Assembly (NCBI GenBank): GCA_023416695.1 | Contig: JAEZGY010000079.1 | Coordinates: 1 to 63,555, forward strand | Source of the DNA: Bacillota bacterium | GTDB lineage: Bacteria > Bacillota > Clostridia > Lachnospirales > Lachnospiraceae | Reading direction: 5' to 3' | DNA: 63,555 nt | Shown: one piece after another, positions 17,211 to 24,938 of the stretch | How the letters are laid out: every line of letters starts with the position of its first letter | Numbering within the stretch: the stretch's first letter is position 1 | Notes under the pieces: generated by a model | Databases searched by the model: none | What the model was told of the DNA's origin: nothing | What the model saw: only the letters and a program-made list of their open reading frames with translations | Translations under genes and position numbers: made by a program

Positions 17211-18476
17211 TTAAATATAACTTTGGTAAATCTGTTTATGTTGTACTAAATCTTTTAGACTTAAATATTTTGGAATTCCTGCCTCATAAAATATCGTTGG
17301 TTCGCCTTGTATTAAAGGAGTTAAATAGTCAACCATCTCTTCTGTTATGTCATTTCCCGCTGGACAGATAAAATCAAGTGGAACTTTTCTCTCGTGGTTT
17401 GCCACTTTATGAATATCTATGGTCACATACTCCACCTGATACGGTGCATCTGAGATACGACGAATACCGACCATTACCCCTGTCTCTCCCTGTAGGGCTG
17501 CCTCCACTCCCATTTCTCCTAAAGTAAAGGCCTCCTTGACATCTGTCAATGAGGAAAGATGCATAGCACAACGTTGTAATACATTCAATTCAACAGATCG
17601 GACCTTACAACCAATCTCCTGTTGGACAAGCCCTTCTAAATACTTACCTGCACCACTAAGGGCTACATGACCGAATTGATCTACCTGACAACTTTTAGCA
17701 GCGATATAATCACCCTTAGCATCCTTAATCCCTTCAGAAACGGCAATAACTACTTGTTGACGATGCTTTAGCTGTTCTTTTACATCCTTAAGAAACTGTG
17801 ATTCAGAAAAAGCACGTTCTGGAAGGTATATCAAATGTGGCGCATCAGAATAACTATTTCTAGCTAATGCAGTACTAGCAGCTAACCATCCGGCATTTCT
17901 GCCCATTATTTCGACAATTACTACTGTCTTTGTATTGTATATATAAGTGTCATGGGAAATTTCTAGAATAGAACTGGCGATATACTTGGCTGCTGAACCA
18001 AATCCGGGAGTATGATCCACCTCAACCAGATCATTGTCAATTGTTTTTGGGATACCAATAATGGAGACGTCAAGACCTTTTAGCTTAGCATACGCAGATA
18101 GCTTATCTACCGTATCCATAGAATCGTTGCCGCCAATATAGAAAAAATACTTGATTTGATAGTTATGAAATATTTGAAAGATTCTCTCGTATTCTATAAT
18201 GTTCTCTGACATAGGTTGTAACCGATACCGACAAGAACCTAAAAACATACTAGGTGTCAATTTAAGCCCTTCAATTAGATCTTTCTTTCCATTAAATAAT
18301 CTATGAAGGGGAACTAGACGTTCTTCTAAAAGTCCTTGAATACCGTGTTCCGCTCCATAGATACAATCAATAGTCTCTTCCTTTAAAGCCCTTGCAATGA
18401 CTCCTGCTAAGCTTGCGTTAATTACTGTAGTCGGTCCACCCGATTGAGCAACTAATACATTACATTCTTTGTTCAT
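17211..18476 (-). CDS. 6-phosphofructokinase, probably PPi-dependent
   Basis: A 421-residue PfkA-superfamily enzyme converting fructose 6-phosphate to fructose 1,6-bisphosphate. Two residues point to pyrophosphate as donor: the glycine of the ATP enzymes' GGDGS is Asp118 here (GGNDSMDT), and the PKTIDND motif carries Lys144. Both are diagnostic in the family; they are seen directly in the sequence. The PPi reaction is reversible and saves ATP in fermenters. The frame extends to 18545, but the ATG at 18476 has an AGGAGG site at 5 bases and gives the usual start MNKECNVLVAQSGGPT. Confidence 0.9.
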   Translation of the reverse strand: MNKECNVLVAQSGGPTTVINASLAGVIARALKEETIDCIYGAEHGIQGLLEERLVPLHRLFNGKKDLIEGLKLTPSMFLGSCRYRLQPMSENIIEYERIFQIFHNYQIKYFFYIGGNDSMDTVDKLSAYAKLKGLDVSIIGIPKTIDNDLVEVDHTPGFGSAAKYIASSILEISHDTYIYNTKTVVIVEIMGRNAGWLAASTALARNSYSDAPHLIYLPERAFSESQFLKDVKEQLKHRQQVVIAVSEGIKDAKGDYIAAKSCQVDQFGHVALSGAGKYLEGLVQQEIGCKVRSVELNVLQRCAMHLSSLTDVKEAFTLGEMGVEAALQGETGVMVGIRRISDAPYQVEYVTIDIHKVANHERKVPLDFICPAGNDITEEMVDYLTPLIQGEPTIFYEAGIPKYLSLKDLVQHKQIYQSYI

Positions 18477-18561
18477 GACTGCCTCCTGAATTGTTTTATT
18501 CATACATGCAATCCTTATCATAGCAAAAGTCAATTTATGTTGCAATATGTCTAAATTTAAT

Positions 18562-19548
18562 TTATTTACTAAACAATACTTTACATTTATCTAAATAGGA
18601 ATCCAATAGTTCATCTAATGCCTCAAGGGTTTCTACTTCATTAACCATACTTCTCAGTCTTGCAGATTCAGGATACCCTGTAGTATACCAGGCTACATGC
18701 TTACGCATCTCACGGATACCTAAGTACTCTCCCTTATACTGTACCTGAAGTCTAGCATGCCTTTTTATCATTTGTGTCACTTCTTCTACAGAAGGTCTTG
18801 GCAGATGTATTCCTGTTTCAAGATACGTTTTAATTTGAGAGAATAGCCACGGATTGCCCCTGACTCCTCTTGCTATCATGATTCCATCACAACCTGTATG
18901 ATCAATCAGCCTCTTTGCTGTCTCTGGAGAGGTAACATCTCCATTACCAAATACAGGAATAGTTACCGCTTCCTTTACCTTTGCAATCACATCCCAGTCT
19001 GCCTTACCAGTATAGTATTGCTCTCTAGAGCGTCCATGAATAGCTACAGCTGCTCCTCCATTGTCCTCAATTATCTTGGCAATCTCTACGGCATTGCAAT
19101 CACTATCTGCAAATCCCTTTCGAATCTTAATGGTTAAAGGTTTGTTAATCGCACTACTTACCGCACGAACAATTTTACCGATTTGCTTAGGATTTTGTAG
19201 AAGGGCAGACCCTTCTCCATTGTTAACAACCTTTGGTACTGGACAACCCATATTAATATCTAAGATATCAAAGTTACGATGTTCAATTTTCTTTGCCATT
19301 TCCGCCATTAGCTCTGGGTCTGAACCAAATAACTGAAGACTTACAGGCCTCTCCTCCTCAAGTACCTGAAGAAGATTTTCTGTATTCTTATTGTCGTAAT
19401 AGATGCCCTTGGCACTTACCATTTCTGTGTAAATAAGGTCTGCACCCATTTCCTTACAGAGCAAACGAAAAGGGAGATCTGTTACTCCGGCCATCGGAGC
19501 CAGAATAAGATTCCCCCTTATCTTAACATTTCCTACTTGTATACTCAT
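18562..19548 (-). CDS. dusB: tRNA-dihydrouridine synthase B
   Basis: A 328-residue flavoenzyme that reduces uridines in the D-loop of tRNA. The FMN-binding opening is LAPMAGVTDLPFR near residues 16-28, and the catalytic Cys102 lies in INMGCPVPKV. GDVTSPETAK and MIARGVRGNPW, which grip FMN phosphate, are near residues 204 and 226. Length fits DusB. It follows coaX by 8 bases, a common clostridial neighbour order, so it is part of the birA-coaX operon. Confidence 0.94.
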   Translation of the reverse strand: MSIQVGNVKIRGNLILAPMAGVTDLPFRLLCKEMGADLIYTEMVSAKGIYYDNKNTENLLQVLEEERPVSLQLFGSDPELMAEMAKKIEHRNFDILDINMGCPVPKVVNNGEGSALLQNPKQIGKIVRAVSSAINKPLTIKIRKGFADSDCNAVEIAKIIEDNGGAAVAIHGRSREQYYTGKADWDVIAKVKEAVTIPVFGNGDVTSPETAKRLIDHTGCDGIMIARGVRGNPWLFSQIKTYLETGIHLPRPSVEEVTQMIKRHARLQVQYKGEYLGIREMRKHVAWYTTGYPESARLRSMVNEVETLEALDELLDSYLDKCKVLFSK

Positions 19549-19556
19549 ACTACACC

Positions 19557-20333
19557 TTAATTAATCCCTTTATTCTTTCTATAAATAATATTAAGTCCTT
19601 TTAATGTCAGTTGAGGATCATATACATTAATACATGGAAGCTCAGATGCAATAATACTACCTAGGCCTCCTGTAGCTACTACCTTCATATCCTTTAGTCC
19701 TGACTCTTCTCTCACTCTTCTGATAATATATTCTGTCTGTCCGATATACCCATAAACTAGCCCTGCTTGCATACTAGTTACGGTGTCTCTAGCTAATATG
19801 GTCTTTGGCTTCTTTATCTCAATCTCTGGTAGAGACGCTGTATCGTTCCACAAAGCATTGGCACAAATACGAATGCCTGGGCTTGTAATACCTACCTCAA
19901 AGGTTCCATCCTCAGTGATTAAGTCATAGGTAGTTGCCGTACCAAAATCAATGACTAACACTGGTCCACCATATAGATTATATGCTGCTACAGCATCCAC
20001 AATTCTGTCTGGCCCTACTTCCCTTGGATTGGCTGTCTTAACCTTAATTCCAGTTTTCGTTCCTGCACCGACAATAATCGGCTTACAATTAAAATAGTTT
20101 GTAATGGCATGTTGGAAGGAATACATGATATTAGGAACCACAGAAGAGATAATTACATCTTCAATATCCTCTACTCTGTATCCTCTATTTCTTAAAACCT
20201 CACAAATAAAAATTCCATACTCATCTGACGTTCTCGGAATCTTTGTTGTCATGCGAAAGGTAAACTTAAGCTCTTCCTCGTCAAACACACCAAAAGTAAA
20301 ATTGGTATTTCCAATGTCTACAACTAATAACAT
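19557..20333 (-). CDS. coaX: Type III pantothenate kinase
   Basis: This 258-residue enzyme makes 4'-phosphopantothenate, the first step of coenzyme A synthesis. It has the ASKHA phosphate motif VVDIGNTNFTFG at the start, the pantothenate-contact motif GPDRIVDAVAAY near residue 108, and DFGTATTYDLI near residue 129. The type III form needs a monovalent cation and is not inhibited by CoA (family knowledge). It lies 13 bases after the Dabb gene and 8 bases before dusB. Confidence 0.95.
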   Translation of the reverse strand: MLLVVDIGNTNFTFGVFDEEELKFTFRMTTKIPRTSDEYGIFICEVLRNRGYRVEDIEDVIISSVVPNIMYSFQHAITNYFNCKPIIVGAGTKTGIKVKTANPREVGPDRIVDAVAAYNLYGGPVLVIDFGTATTYDLITEDGTFEVGITSPGIRICANALWNDTASLPEIEIKKPKTILARDTVTSMQAGLVYGYIGQTEYIIRRVREESGLKDMKVVATGGLGSIIASELPCINVYDPQLTLKGLNIIYRKNKGIN

Positions 20334-20346
20334 ATCTAATCCTCAC

Positions 20347-20661
20347 TTATTCTATATCCAAAGTATAATCCACACAGGCCCGGCTTAAGCGTACTCTTGC
20401 AATAAACGCTCCCACCTCCATATGTTCGGGATGAAGAGAGTATGTCTGTAGGTCATCAAAATTGTCAAAATCCACTGTTAGACATAAAGTGTAATTGGTT
20501 TCTTCCGCCTCACCATCATTAATTCCAATCTCCATACGACGAATCACTGGAATCCTATCCTGTAAAGCATACAGCTTGTCCCTTGCAATTACAGCATTCT
20601 GTAATGCACTTTTCCCATCTGCTTCCTTTTGAAACTCAAACATAACAATATGACGTACCAT
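20347..20661 (-). CDS. Dabb-family stress-responsive alpha/beta-barrel protein
   Basis: A 104-residue dimeric ferredoxin-like barrel. It starts MVRHIVMFEFQKEADGKS, the usual Dabb opening, and has NYTLCLTVDFDNFDDLQTYSLHPEH near the middle with the conserved histidine. The family is small and mostly uncharacterised, with roles from stress response to olefinic acid cyclisation, so no substrate is claimed. The frame opens at a TTG 9 bases upstream; the ATG at 20661 is preferred because the GGGAG site lies 9 bases before it. Confidence 0.85.
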   Translation of the reverse strand: MVRHIVMFEFQKEADGKSALQNAVIARDKLYALQDRIPVIRRMEIGINDGEAEETNYTLCLTVDFDNFDDLQTYSLHPEHMEVGAFIARVRLSRACVDYTLDIE

Positions 20662-20688
20662 AACAACCAACTCCCTTTCTTTTTATTT

Positions 20689-21042
20689 TTATAATTCTCC
20701 ACTTAATGAAGTGGGAATATCCTTCTTTAAAATAAAAACTTGATAATAGAGTTCTAATGCTTCCAGTAGTTCATTTTTACTTCTTTGTAATTCCTTTACC
20801 TTAAGGACACTACCAACATCGTCAAAAAGTAAATCTCCTTCGTCTGAGGATACTTCGAATAGTAAAGTACCATCCTCACCGAACCTCAGGGTTAAGATTC
20901 CTCCCACATCCTCTGTAAAAAGAACACACATAATCTTAAGCTCCTCTTTTACCACCTCTGGCAACTTAGAGAATGCCTCATTTAAATAATATTTTTGTTC
21001 ATATGAGCTGGATGCACATAATACCAAGCTTTCCTGTTCCAT
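20689..21042 (-). CDS. Conserved small protein, DUF6145-like
   Basis: A 117-residue soluble acidic protein starting MEQESLVLCASSSYEQKYYLN and containing the EELKIMCVLFTEDVGGILTLRF stretch near residue 33. From memory this matches the DUF6145 family of Lachnospiraceae, whose function is unknown. It lies between birA and the Dabb gene in one transcription unit (gap of 31 bases to birA). Conserved placement next to biotin and CoA genes may point to a link with cofactor supply, but that is inference only. Confidence 0.8.
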   Translation of the reverse strand: MEQESLVLCASSSYEQKYYLNEAFSKLPEVVKEELKIMCVLFTEDVGGILTLRFGEDGTLLFEVSSDEGDLLFDDVGSVLKVKELQRSKNELLEALELYYQVFILKKDIPTSLSGEL

Positions 21043-21073
21043 ACTCTTTCCTTTCTATTCTTCCACTTCATTT

Positions 21074-22048
21074 CTAAATATATCCCTGAAGGCCTCTCAC
21101 AGAGACCTCCCCAGAGATAACAGGCTTTATAGACCCATCCTTAAGCTCCAATAGTAGACTTCCGGTTGTATCTATTCCTCTTGCAATGCCCTCTTGTGTT
21201 GAGTTAGCAGACAACACCTGTACCTTTTTGTTCTTATGCACTAAGAGATTATTATATTCCTCTAAAAATAAGGATAACTCTTCTGTTTCAAGAAATCTAT
21301 TAACATATATATCAAAGTATTCCACTATTCTCCTAATCAGATGGCTTCTCTTAATACTCTTTCCTTCCAAAGCAATGGAGGTGGCTTTCTCTATTAATTC
21401 CTGTGGAAATTCTTTCGTATGCACATTAATCCCAATGCCTACAATGACATAATGTATATAATCCAGCTCGCTACTCATCTCTGTCAGAATACCACAAACC
21501 TTCTTATTGTTTAAGAGTATATCATTAGGCCATTTAATTTGTGGCTTTAGCCCCGTTTCTTCCCCAATCGCCTTTACTACAGCTAAGGCTGCTATTAAAG
21601 TAAGTCTTGAGGCATGTATAGGTAAAATAGATGGGTGGCATAAAAATGACATCCATATTCCCTCTCCCTTAGGGGAACTCCAATTGCGACCCTTACTACC
21701 TCGTCCTGTTGTTTGGGCATCAGCAACAATAAGCATATTTTCTTCATGATTACGAGCCAATTCCTTGGCTTTATTATTAGTAGAATCTACCTCTTTATAC
21801 GAAACAATCGTATCAATCAAAGATACTTTACAAATCTGGCTTTTCAGTTCATACTCCGCAACCGAATCTGGACTTTCCCTTAAAACATATCCCTTATTGG
21901 GAACCGCTTCAATTGCATAACCCTCTTCCTTCAATTGATTGATAACCTTCCAAACAGCAGTTCTAGTAACTCCCAATTCCTCACACATCTGCTGCCCAGA
22001 AATATATTCTTCCTGTCTTAATAGCATGGATAGTATCTTTTCTTTCAT
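21074..22048 (-). CDS. birA: Biotin-protein ligase and biotin operon repressor
   Basis: A 324-residue bifunctional protein. Residues 1-60 form a winged helix (SGQQMCEELGVTRTAVWKVINQLKEEGY), so it can repress biotin genes. The ligase domain has the biotinyl-AMP loop GRGSKGRNW near residue 114 and KWPNDILLNNKKVCGILTE near residue 173. A C-terminal SH3-like domain ends the protein. It uses ATP to attach biotin to carboxylase carriers. The first gene of its operon; an extended -10 promoter lies at 22098-22106. No biotin synthesis gene is in view. Confidence 0.95.
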   Translation of the reverse strand: MKEKILSMLLRQEEYISGQQMCEELGVTRTAVWKVINQLKEEGYAIEAVPNKGYVLRESPDSVAEYELKSQICKVSLIDTIVSYKEVDSTNNKAKELARNHEENMLIVADAQTTGRGSKGRNWSSPKGEGIWMSFLCHPSILPIHASRLTLIAALAVVKAIGEETGLKPQIKWPNDILLNNKKVCGILTEMSSELDYIHYVIVGIGINVHTKEFPQELIEKATSIALEGKSIKRSHLIRRIVEYFDIYVNRFLETEELSLFLEEYNNLLVHKNKKVQVLSANSTQEGIARGIDTTGSLLLELKDGSIKPVISGEVSVRGLQGYI

Positions 22049-22097
22049 TTACGTATTCCTTTACCACTGAGTATAGACTAGCCTAATTTGTTCTATG

Positions 22098-22106
22098 ATT
22101 ATAACA
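22098..22106 (-). promoter_or_regulatory. Extended -10 promoter of the birA-coaX-dusB operon
   Basis: TGTTATAAT on the minus strand, with no good -35 box because the upstream DNA is the T-tract of the citrate synthase terminator. The start codon of birA is about 50 bases on. Confidence 0.5.
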
Positions 22107-22123
22107 TATTCTTTTAAAAAAAG

Positions 22124-22159
22124 ATACCTAAAGGAATGGAAAACCAGTCCTTTAGGTAT
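22124..22159 (-). terminator. Terminator of citrate synthase
   Basis: Perfect 12-bp stem ATACCTAAAGGA/TCCTTTAGGTAT with a 12-base loop; on the minus strand it is followed by seven Ts. Confidence 0.88.
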
Positions 22160-22177
22160 TAAATAAGCAATATACTA

Positions 22178-23542
22178 TTAACGTTCATCCATTGGCACAT
22201 ATTCCTTGTGCTTTGCTACACTCTTATACGCTGGACGTATAATCTTACCGTTATTGATGATCTCCTCTAGTCGGTGAGCACTCCATCCAGCAATTCTAGC
22301 AATAGCAAAGATTGGAGTATACAGTTCTATAGGAAGCCCTAACATACTATATACGAATCCACTATAAAAATCTACATTAGCACTAACACCCTTATAGATC
22401 TTACGTTCCTCTGCAATTACCTGAGGAGCCAAACGTTCAACCATAGAATAAAGGCCAAACTCTTCTTCCCTTCCTTTTTCAATGGATAGACTCTTTACAA
22501 ATCCTTGGAACACCTTAGCTCTTGGATCAGATATAGAATAAACAGCATGGCCCATACCATAGATAAGTCCTGCCTTGTCAAAAGCTTTCTTATGCAGTAA
22601 GTCCACTAGGTATTGGCGTACTTCCTCTTCGTTATTCCAATCCTTAACATTCTTTTTCATATCTTCTATCATCTTAACAACCTTAATGTTAGCCCCACCA
22701 TGACGAGGTCCCTTTAAGGAGCCTAAGCTTGCTGCAATAACAGAATAAGTATCTGTTCCAGAGCTAGAAACCACATGGGTTGCAAAGGTTGAGTTGTTAC
22801 CACCACCATGCTCTGCATGTAAAATCAGTGCAATATCTAATATCTTAGCTTCTAATTCTGTAAATTTGCTGTCTGGTCGAAGGATATGTAATATGTTCTC
22901 TGCTGTAGAATATTCAGGTTTTGGACTATGTATAAATAAACTATTGCCATCATGATAATGGCTATATGCTTGATAACCATATACAGATAAAAGTGGAAAT
23001 AAGGCAATGAGTTGAAGGCTCTGACGCAAAACATTATCCACAGAGCAGTCGTCTGCTTTTTCATCGTAGGAGTATAGGGTCAAAACACTTCTAGCTAATG
23101 TATTCATCATATCTCGACTTGGTGCCTTTAAAATAATATCTCGAACGAAGCTAGTTGGTAACTCTCGATACTGAACTAATAAATCACAAAGATCCTTTAG
23201 TTCCTCTCTCGTAGGTAGCTTTCCAAATAATAGAAGATATACAGTCTCTTCAAATCCAAAACGCTTCTCCTTAATAAAGCCATCCACAATATCTTCTACA
23301 TCAACCCCATGATAATATAGTTTACCTTCACATGGAATCATATCGCTATCCACAATAGTATAAGAACGAATCTCGCTAATCTCCGTCAATCCTGTAAGGA
23401 CTCCCTTTCCACTAATATCACGAAGCCCTCTTTTTACATCATACTTCATATAGAGATCTGGATTAATGGTAAAAGCATCTACACATTTCTGGGACATCTT
23501 GTTAATTTCTTCTAGCATTTGCAACGAATTAGTTCCTGTCAT
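22178..23542 (-). CDS. Citrate synthase
   Basis: A 454-residue enzyme joining acetyl-CoA and oxaloacetate to citrate. The active-site groups are visible: LHAEHGGGNNSTF, GSLKGPRHGGANIKV and YGMGHAVYSISDPRAKV, plus the C-terminal YSGFVYSMLGLP. In anaerobes it usually feeds glutamate synthesis. The longest frame begins at 23656, but the ribosome site GAGGAG lies further in; the ATG at 23542 is 9 bases from it and the ATG at 23548 only 3 bases, so either may be used. No aconitase or isocitrate dehydrogenase gene is next to it. Confidence 0.93.
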   Translation of the reverse strand: MTGTNSLQMLEEINKMSQKCVDAFTINPDLYMKYDVKRGLRDISGKGVLTGLTEISEIRSYTIVDSDMIPCEGKLYYHGVDVEDIVDGFIKEKRFGFEETVYLLLFGKLPTREELKDLCDLLVQYRELPTSFVRDIILKAPSRDMMNTLARSVLTLYSYDEKADDCSVDNVLRQSLQLIALFPLLSVYGYQAYSHYHDGNSLFIHSPKPEYSTAENILHILRPDSKFTELEAKILDIALILHAEHGGGNNSTFATHVVSSSGTDTYSVIAASLGSLKGPRHGGANIKVVKMIEDMKKNVKDWNNEEEVRQYLVDLLHKKAFDKAGLIYGMGHAVYSISDPRAKVFQGFVKSLSIEKGREEEFGLYSMVERLAPQVIAEERKIYKGVSANVDFYSGFVYSMLGLPIELYTPIFAIARIAGWSAHRLEEIINNGKIIRPAYKSVAKHKEYVPMDER

Positions 23543-23713
23543 CTTCATTATCTCCTCTCTTAATCTCTGTTGAGGAAATTTCATAGTTAATTTTATCATT
23601 CGGTAATTTCTAAGATCATCAAAACTCACAAAGTTAATTATGAAATTTTCCCACATTTTCAGTATAGCATAAGTTTTACTATATTTTTCATAGTTAACAA
23701 AAATTTAATAAAA

Positions 23714-23762
23714 AAACATACTTTCCGTATCAAACTGCATGTTTACAACAGAAAGTATGTTT
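23714..23762 (-). terminator. Terminator of argF
   Basis: A perfect 12-bp stem AAACATACTTTC/GAAAGTATGTTT with a 25-base loop; a long T-run follows on the minus strand. Confidence 0.8.
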
Positions 23763-23797
23763 ATTTACAATGAACTACTATTCACTAGGAATACTAT

Positions 23798-24745
23798 TTA
23801 TACAGTAGAAGAGTTCCCTAAGGTAGCTACCATGACTGCTTTAATGGTGTGCATACGATTCTCGGCTTCATCGAATATTACATCTGCATTGGCTTCAAAT
23901 ACTTCCTCCGTTACTTCATTTCCTTTAACAGCCGGTAGACAATGCATACAAATTGTCTTCTCATTTTCTGTCATGGCTATCAACTTAGCGTTAACTTGAT
24001 ATGGTTGCAACAATGCAATACGCTCAGAAGCCTTATCTTCTTCTCCCATTGAACACCATACATCAGTATAGATAACATCTGCTCCTTTTACTGCCTGTAT
24101 ATCCTCTGTTATATTTAATTCAGCACCAGATTTCTCTCCATATTCTTTACATAGCTTTACTAACTCTTCCTGTGGCCAAAGTTCTTTTGGTGCAAGAATA
24201 GTAATATTAATCCCCATCTTTGTAAGACCAATCATTAAGCTATTAGCCATGTTGTTTCGTCCGTCACCGGCATAAACAAAATTTAATCCCTTTAAATACC
24301 CAAATTGTTCTTTCATTGTTAGCATATCGGCTAAAATCTGCGTCGGATGATAAGTATCTGTGAGCCCATTCCATACTGGTACTTTACTATATTTAGCTAG
24401 TTTCTCAACATTCTCCTGTTTAAACCCTCTAAATTCAATTCCATCAAACATTCTTCCTAATACTCTAGCGGTATCTTCTACACTTTCCTTATAGCCTAAC
24501 TGAATATCATCTTTTCCCAAATATTCTGGATGCCCACCCTCATCAATACATGCTACTGTAAATGCACATCGAGTTCTAGTAGATGGTTTCTCAAAAATTA
24601 ACGCTATATTCTTCCCTTTTAGGCTATTTCCCGTAATCCCTTTTTTCTTATCTGCTTTCAACTTAGCAGCTAGGTTTAATAGATGATCAATCTCCTCTGG
24701 TGTAAAATCTTTCAGTGTTAAAAAACTTCTTCCATATAAATCCAT
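23798..24745 (-). CDS. argF: Ornithine carbamoyltransferase
   Basis: A 315-residue enzyme making citrulline from ornithine and carbamoyl phosphate for arginine synthesis. The carbamoyl-phosphate motif STRTR is at residues 55-59, HPTQ lies near residue 135, and the ornithine-site HCLP motif is near residue 267. The true start is probably the ATG of MDLYGRSF; the frame also opens at a GTG two codons upstream. It is a single gene with its own terminator. Three ARG boxes overlap its promoter (24779-24841), so ArgR repression by arginine is expected. Confidence 0.94.
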   Translation of the reverse strand: MDLYGRSFLTLKDFTPEEIDHLLNLAAKLKADKKKGITGNSLKGKNIALIFEKPSTRTRCAFTVACIDEGGHPEYLGKDDIQLGYKESVEDTARVLGRMFDGIEFRGFKQENVEKLAKYSKVPVWNGLTDTYHPTQILADMLTMKEQFGYLKGLNFVYAGDGRNNMANSLMIGLTKMGINITILAPKELWPQEELVKLCKEYGEKSGAELNITEDIQAVKGADVIYTDVWCSMGEEDKASERIALLQPYQVNAKLIAMTENEKTICMHCLPAVKGNEVTEEVFEANADVIFDEAENRMHTIKAVMVATLGNSSTV

Positions 24746-24778
24746 AACCACACACCCTTTCCTAAATCTATGTAATAT

Positions 24779-24841
24779 TTAGTATATTTATTCACTTAAT
24801 ATGTTTATTTATACATTATTCCATATTTATGCATTTGTCAA
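24779..24841 (-). promoter_or_regulatory. argF promoter with three phased ARG boxes
   Basis: TTGACA (complement of 24836-24841), a 17-base spacer and TAATGT (complement of 24813-24818). Three 18-base sites fit the ArgR consensus TNTGNATWWWWATNCANA with one or two mismatches each: complements of 24819-24836 (inside the spacer), 24798-24815 (over the -10) and 24779-24796. Their centres are about 19 and 21 bases apart, two helical turns, suiting ArgR hexamers. Confidence 0.75.
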
Positions 24842-24900
24842 GAAGTTTTTTATATTTACTGTATGGGAACCTACAAAGTGATTGCCTGTACAGTAAAAAA

Positions 24901-24932
24901 TCCATAGAGTTGCCTAATAGTAACTCTATGGA
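24901..24932 (-). terminator. Terminator of the LTA-synthase-like gene
   Basis: Perfect 11-bp stem TCCATAGAGTT/AACTCTATGGA with a 10-base loop, then TTTTTTAC on the minus strand. Confidence 0.88.
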
Positions 24933-24938
24933 CCTTCC

